Assembly: GCF_932526225.1 (NCBI RefSeq)
Contig: NC_064041.1
Location: 6,471,042 to 6,531,041, forward strand
Length of the DNA: 60,000 nt
Reading direction: 5' to 3'
DNA from: Nematostella vectensis
Taxonomy: Eukaryota > Cnidaria > Anthozoa > Actiniaria > Edwardsiidae
Shown here: piece by piece, positions 54,205-60,000 of the stretch
Layout of the letters: every line of letters begins with the position of its first letter
Numbering within the stretch: position 1 is the stretch's first letter
Program-made: the position numbers and the translations under genes
Notes under the pieces: generated by a model
What the model was told of the DNA's origin: nothing
Database searches by the model: none
Seen by the model: only the letters and a program-made list of their open reading frames with translations

Positions 54205-54490
54205 TTCTATCCGCACAGAGTATGTGAAACTTAAGGCTAAGTTCAAAAATCGTATTATCCATGAGGCGTGTACAATGCAAATTAATGAAAATGAACAAGG
54301 TGCATTGTTTTATCTTCATTTGCATGCATTTGCATTGCATACGGCTCAAAAATACTACGTTTGTACATGGCCTTAGACGTGAAATCTACATCAATGTACA
54401 GCCTAAACAACACAATGTGGAAATGTCAGTCTATATATTTTTTTTTTTCCTATTTGTTTACTATTCTGTGCCATATTGAGCACAGAAATG

Positions 54491-54496
54491 ATTAAA
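54491..54496 (+). promoter_or_regulatory. Possible VPS13B poly(A) signal
   Basis: ATTAAA, 290 bp after the stop codon. No AATAAA was noticed nearer. Confidence 0.35.
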
Positions 54497-54739
54497 TGTG
54501 ACTTGGATCAAAGAATGCGCCGGTGAATTATAGAAAATAACCTCGAAGGTGCTTTGTAGATCGTGGGTGTGCTATCGCGGTTTAACCTTTAATCCGATTG
54601 TCTCATATCGACAGTATCGCTTACCGCATTGTGTTATATTTCATTCATCGTACGCGATATTACTCTGGTGCTCGCTTAGACCAACCGCTATCAGCCAGAC
54701 GTCTAGATGGCCACAATACGCCCCCTTGCCGGTCACGTT

Positions 54740-55260
54740 TCACGCAACTTGCGGGCTACATGTCACGCACCTTGCGGGTTACTCGTCACGCACCTTGTGG
54801 GCTACATGTCACGCACCTTGCGGGTTACTCGTCACGCACCTTGCGGGCTACATGTCACGCACCTTGCGGGCTACATGTCACGTACCTTGCGGGCTACATG
54901 TCACGCACCTTGTGGGCTATTATATGTCACGCACCTTGCGGGCTACAGGTCACGCACCTTGTGGGCTATTATATGTCACGCACCTTGCGGGCTACATGTC
55001 ACGCACCTTGTGGGCTACATGTCACACACACCTTGCGGGGTTTTTTTATGTCACGCACCTTTTTGGCTACATGTCACGCAAGTAGGTTAGTAGATATGCA
55101 TCTTGTGCATTGTGGGTTACTTGTCACATACTTGTGAGTTATTTGTCACACACTTTGTGGTCTACATGCCACGCCCCTTGTGTTACTTGTCATTTCACAC
55201 CCCGTGAGTGGTTATATGGCACACACCTTTAAGGCTACATGTCACGCATCATGTGGGTTA
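54740..55260 (+). repeat. 23-bp minisatellite downstream of VPS13B
   Basis: Units of CTTGCGGGCTACATGTCACG CAC, clean to about 55020 and degenerate after. Long open frames in three frames are by-products. Confidence 0.93.
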
Positions 55261-55738
55261 GATGTCACGCGAATTTAAGTAACGTGGGTCTTGTTAAATA
55301 CGATTCTCTGAATGACATGATTACTATAAAAATTTTAATATACAGAGGGCGATAAAACAATGGGAATGTTACTGAGATATAAATACTGATGCCGTTCATA
55401 TAAAACTGAATATAAATGATTAATATGTTTTTCTGTTTTGTTCCGAGGAGCAGTATACTGTATACTCATTTTCCAAACCCTATAACATTTTTGGACTCCC
55501 TCTTTCCCCCCCCCCCCCCCCCCCCCCCCGTACTGCAAAACTGTGTAGCCCAAAGCAAACCCGATATCTGATAGCACAATAGACATGTCACTAAAACGTC
55601 TTAAAATTCATTGACCTTTCGCTGTCACCGTCAGATAATAAACTTTCGATGTTTAACCAGAGTGACTTAGCTATGCTTACGCTCACACTTACTGTAAATA
55701 GTATTCCCCGTGAAATGGTGAGCTAATCGGATAAGGAA

Positions 55739-58498
55739 ATGGATACCAGCCTACAGTCATATGTCGCGAGGGTCTTTTTTCTGGTTTTCCTAGTAGCTGG
55801 AAGTATAGAGTCAGGTTAGTATCGCGTTCTTTTATATTGCGCGACATGTTAAGCTGCGGGTATACATCGTGCTTAAAGCATCGAAATGACGAAACTGTCG
55901 TAGGTATTGACGAAGGGGTTCAATTTCGACATATTGGCGTTTTGCTCCCGTTTTGATGTTTGTTTTATGTACAACGTTATTCAGTTCACAAATGGTACTA
56001 AGTTCTTCGAGGGGTATAGTCCCTACCTTTCGATACTGTTTAAGTTCACTGTACCTTAACTGTTACACAATACACCAAAAAATTCGACTCTGCCAAATTT
56101 TCGTCTTTAATAAGACTTCTTCAGGGCTCTTTTTAAGAAGAAAATTTGGCAGAGTCGAATTCCATTTTTTGGTGTATTGTATTCATTGTTCTGGTACGAG
56201 ATCACGACAATTTGGGCTTTTTGATTCTAGTTTTATTGTTACACAAATATATATATAACTAGGAGCTTTTGAAAGACTTAAATTCCTTGCCATTAACGTT
56301 TCATTAACAAAGTAATGAAAGGTCCCATTGCGGAAATGTCTCAATTATGCATTCCAAGTAAATTGGTAGACAATCCTTTTTCGTTGCTTAGCATTGTTCA
56401 TGTCATGTAAGCACGATAATTTGGTTTTAACGACTATATATCATAATAATTGATATACATCTCGAAATGAGCAATTTATTATGGTAACTCTATGTTATAC
56501 TACTAACAAACATTTTATGACCTGGCATCCCTGGTACCAGACCCCTCACGGAGATCGCCTGATATATGATACGTCACTGATAATGTAGTGCATATTCAAT
56601 CAATGGCTGTCGTTTTCTAAATGGTCTAAAAGAGCCTGGTGCGAGCGCGGGAGACCTCTGATATTCTTAAACATTAGGGACTAGGCTCTTTCAAGATGGC
56701 TGCAAACACGAATTTCTGCAAGTTTACATGGAAATTCTCGACTTAAAAAGCTCTAGGGCGATAAAAAAGCGAAAAAAAATATTAAAGCGGACTCCCAAAT
56801 ATGGTATGTAATGCCTAATAAGGAAATGACCGAGCGAGCTAGAAAAACGACACGAACGCGGAATTGCCTTAGGCAAGCTGTCACTCGTCATTTGACATCA
56901 CTGAGTGCAGAGCTCCATAGAGAGAAGCCAGAAAGCTATAATAGAGCTCAAAATTGGCCGAAACACACCATTGAAGTAAATACAGTCTATTTATTAGTCA
57001 TTTCTTAGAACAAAACGAAAAATAACGGAGGATTAGAGAGGCAGTTTCAGAGGTCCTCACTCAAAGAAGTCTAGCTTTGTATGGCGACGACTTGCTGAGA
57101 GCTTGTGAAAAAGGGGATGGAGCTATCGCTTTTATAGCGCGCGTTCGTGTTTAAAATAAGATTGACTGATATGCGCTGTTCGCGTCATCGTCGCTGCTGT
57201 CATGCACATAATATCGTTAATACTCGTAGCTTTGTCGGAAATACACGTAGCTGTACGGTAATACTCGTGGCTTAGTCGGTAATACACATAGCTGTATCGG
57301 TAATACTCGTGGCTTTGTCGGTAATACACGTAGCTGTATCGGTTATCGGTAATACTCGTGGCTTTGTCGGTAATACACGTAGCTGTATTACTCGTAGCTT
57401 TGTCGGTAACCCTCGTAGACTTATCGGAGGATACTCGTAACATTCGTACTTTTGTTCTTTCGCAATCGTGTTGCTTTATCTGTAACACCCTTTGCATAAT
57501 CGGGGCTGTTTCTTGCTTTTTTATTTATCGGTACTGGCAGGGGCTCATAAGTAGGGGCAATCATCTGTATTATATAAGTGTCAAGGCGTTTCCGAGGATC
57601 AGGCTATTTTTAGACGCGCGCGCACGAACGGGCCAATCAGTTACGTTGACGTTGGTCGCGCGCGCGAGTGACGTGAGGCTGCACGCGCAAATTGAGGTTA
57701 GGAAGATTTTTTTTTTATCCACCATCCATCGGTTTTGTTTGTTTACCAAAAAAATTGCAAGCTAGAATTCGTAGGTAGGGTTGTATTCATATAAAAGAAG
57801 AGAGCAACAAAAGTCAATGTACCAAAGAGAGGACAAAACGTCAACACAAAGGTCGAATCTGATTGGCTCATCCGCGCGTCTAGAAACAGCCTGATCCTAG
57901 GAAACGCCTTGACACCTATATAGTACCAGAATATGGGTATGCCCCTACTTAAAAGCCCCTGGTACTGATCTTTTACTTTTTCCATTATTTCGGTTATTTT
58001 GTTTATAGCACATGACGTTTTTAAATTGTTTCAGCAACTGTTCCATCATCCCCTGCGCCTGCGATACAAGACAGAAACACTACAGGTTCGACATCTTTAT
58101 TCTTGTATGTGAACGTTTGATTAATTTTGATTTTTGATTTTAATTTAAGTATGTAGCTAGAGTGGTTTTCATTAACCCGTGAAACAAAGTGTTATAGTCA
58201 AAGTTAAATAGTCAGGAAAACACAAAAGAGAACAATGGAATTACATAGCAACAAAGTATAAAACGCTAAAGTGTAGTTCACGGGTTGATGAAAATCTTTT
58301 TATTTCAAGTTAAACAACTGAATCTGCTCACATTGCAATAAAATGTTTGTATGGTATTAATAATGAATATTAAAAATGAAACATTTAATTTATATTTTAC
58401 TATTCTATATAGTGACTTCAAACCCATCCACAGAAGACCCAATCACTGCTCAGTATGAGGCGGTTGTCATAGAGATCAAAGGGATGACCAAAACACAG
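55739..58498 (+). CDS. 5' exons of an unidentified secreted or membrane protein gene (incomplete)
   Basis: Exon 1 at 55739-55814 starts at an ATG and encodes a signal peptide (MDTSLQSYVARVFFLVFLVA GSIES). Exon 2 at 58035-58085 gives ATVPSSPAPAIQDRNTT and exon 3 at 58413-58498 gives VTSNPSTEDPITAQYEAVVI EIKGMTKTQ. Phases (1, 1, 0) agree and all borders are GT-AG. The mature start is a Ser/Thr/Pro stalk likely to be O-glycosylated, then a beta-like stretch that may begin an extracellular domain such as SEA. The protein continues beyond the window; family not recognised. Confidence 0.65.
56068..56178. repeat. Long perfect-arm hairpin (intron 1 of the downstream gene)
   Basis: CAATACACCAAAAAATTCGA then CTCTGCCAAATTTTC pairs with GAAAATTTGGCAGAGTCGAA and TTTTTTGGTGTATTG. 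Arms of about 37 bp with one small mismatch region around a 40-bp centre. Confidence 0.85.
57200..57430 (-). repeat. 21-bp repeat, about ten units
   Basis: Alternating GGTAATACACGTAGCTGTAT-C and GGTAATACTCGTGGCTTTGT-C units. The open frame through it is a by-product. Confidence 0.88.
57527..57968. mobile_element. MITE with inverted ends over 100 bp long
   Basis: The left arm (GTACTGGCAGGGGCTCATAA GTAGGGGCA ... AAGGCGTTTCCGAGGATCAG) mirrors the right arm (CTGATCCTAGGAAACGCCTT ... TGCCCCTACTTAAAAGCCCC TGGTAC). The arms continue through GCCAATCAG and ACGTTGACG pairs. Internal part is about 150 bp with no gene. Confidence 0.88.
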
Positions 58499-59966
58499 GT
58501 GGGCTTTGTTTTTTTTCGATGTTTTATAAACGTAAAATTGCCCATGCATTCTTTTTCCTCCCCCTCCCCCTGCGGAGCGCATTATCCAAGATGGCGACCG
58601 TGATATGCGTGTTTTCGGGATTTTCGTGGCGGAAAAACTATCCAAGCCTACATGTAGGCTAACGCATTCTTTCATAGAACTATTAACAGTAGCCTTGTGC
58701 TGCCTGTGATATATCCATCACTTTGTGCTCTCGATCTACCGTCTAATGTTTGCCATATGTGAAGAGGCTGATGCAGACAAAGATATAACTATAATCTACT
58801 GAGAAGCTACAAATTTTAAACAAAGTAGTTTTCTCTAAAGTGGAGCAAAATACCCTAGGGCTAGGGTATCACAAAAGCATCCAACGTGTGCATTTTTTTA
58901 TAATTTATATAACACTTTTCTGGTCAATTTTTAAGGCTGAGTGATAGCACTTAAAGTTCTTAAAACCTTTCACGTATATTAATCTAGCCAAAACAAAGCA
59001 CAGATAAACTTTCAAATTCTGAAAAGGGAATTGAATTTGATTGAAATTTGAATTTTCTACAGATCTTTGAAAAATTTCCTGGCCGCGCGAAAGGAGATTG
59101 AATCGAGTGAATAATTCCAAGTTTTGGCGGGAAAATCTGAAACAACGTATTTTCCTTAAATCCGTTAAAATTCAGAGACGGCAATACCACAAAATATTGG
59201 CGAAGTGTTTTCTATTGCAATGCTACCCACAATGAAGCGAAGAATAGTTTAAAGTCGAGAATTGTATGGGAAAAAATATCATTTTGTTGTAGGTTTCAAA
59301 AACAGCGCGCGTTTGTGAGAATGTCGTCATTCTTGATTGCGAATGCAGCGCGCGCACACAGTGCAAAAACAATTCAAAGACTAAAAAATATCTGCTAAAT
59401 TTTGCAGATTTGTTTGCTGAAGTTAAATAATCATTTGACTACCAGGTTGAGATATAAAGATGACGGTAAAAGTTGTAACCACACAACGTTCTTCAGAAAT
59501 AACTAAGAAGAAATGAAGACGGTAACCGGTTTAGCGCGCGCATATGCTTTCTCATGTAATTTGGTTGACATCTCGATCTAGGTCACAAATGACTGGACCC
59601 GGGCCTTTCAGTTCACGGCCTTTTTTCCGAAGGTTGACCAAAATACCTCAATATTGCAGATTTGAGTTATTCGCGCGAGCGTGTGTTTTATAGGGTCCAT
59701 ACGAACAACATACAATTTGGAAGATGAAAATATAAAGAATTGACAAAGTCTATCAACTCTGAAAGGTTATACTTTAAAGGTTGGACTTTAAAACAAAAGC
59801 ATTATTAGTAATCTTTACTTTATTGCGGTCCTCTTTAAGTCACTGCCCTCGAGCACATATTTTTTCTGATGACTTTTAAAAGTAAGGTTTTCTAGTCTTC
59901 AAGTTCCTGTTGTTATTAGATAGGATGATCTATTGACGTGATAACCCCTAATTGTAGGGGTTACAG
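58499..59966. other. Intron of the downstream gene, nothing recognised
   Basis: AT-rich, with several short GCGCGC patches and CCAAGATGGCGACC near 58587. No array, RNA gene or exon supported. Confidence 0.5.
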
Positions 59967-59996
59967 TGCCAAACCAAACTGGCAGAATTCCCCAGG
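59967..59996 (+). CDS. Possible 30-nt microexon of the downstream gene
   Basis: TTACAG precedes ten codons, CQTKLAEFPR, and AGG/GTAA follows. Phase 0 on both sides fits the preceding exon. The window ends here, so this stays weak. Confidence 0.25.
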
Positions 59997-60000
59997 GTAA

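Noticed and set aside
54549-55137. Three overlapping open frames of 127-179 codons
   Set aside because: Produced by the 23-bp minisatellite downstream of VPS13B.
56811-57008. 65-codon basic open frame
   Set aside because: No splice context, no recognisable family and composition like the surrounding intron.

Overview
This is animal (metazoan) genomic DNA: large AT-rich introns with GT-AG borders, many minisatellites and small inverted-repeat transposons, and single-exon rhodopsin-type receptor genes. The gene content (a long VPS13B, nested intronless GPCRs, a GIY-YIG Penelope-like element and hammerhead-ribozyme repeats) fits an anthozoan cnidarian, perhaps a sea anemone such as Nematostella. 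The species assignment is inference.

The backbone is one plus-strand gene filling 1-54204: the middle and C-terminal part of VPS13B (Cohen syndrome protein, a bridge-like lipid transfer protein of the Golgi). I resolve 30 exons. Their phases agree at every junction, and together they give one open frame of about 3,290 codons ending in TAA at 54202-54204. The chorein N-terminus lies upstream of the window. Identity to the family is clearest in exons 7, 16-21 and 28-30.

Three other genes sit inside VPS13B introns: an antisense rhodopsin-like GPCR (15174-16274) in intron 12, an antisense sulfotransferase-like gene (29114-33612, with one apparent frameshift) in intron 20, and a sense rhodopsin-like GPCR (50026-50997) in intron 28. 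After VPS13B, the first exons of a new secreted or membrane protein gene begin at 55739 and run off the end of the window.

Two observations stand out. First, two clusters of a 354-bp tandem repeat (27490-28104 and 43713-45799) carry a complete type I hammerhead ribozyme in every unit: two copies in the first, six plus one inverted in the second. The second cluster is a head-to-head inverted array bounded by a perfect 12-bp target duplication, so it looks like a retrozyme (ribozyme-bearing circular-RNA retroelement). A Penelope-like GIY-YIG fragment at 31014-31571 represents the kind of enzyme that could have mobilised it. Second, at least six VPS13B introns contain minisatellites whose unit is made from the splice junction itself: donors after exons 5, 7, 17, 18 and 20, and the acceptor before exon 6, are copied 3 to about 30 times.

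The rest of the intronic DNA is further minisatellites (some reaching into coding sequence, as in exon 9 and the tail of the first GPCR), MITE-like inverted-repeat elements in several families, a LINE fragment, two weak tRNA-derived sequences and simple repeats. All calls come from reading and translating the sequence by eye. No alignment or database search was run, and family comparisons rest on remembered features of human VPS13B and of the other families.
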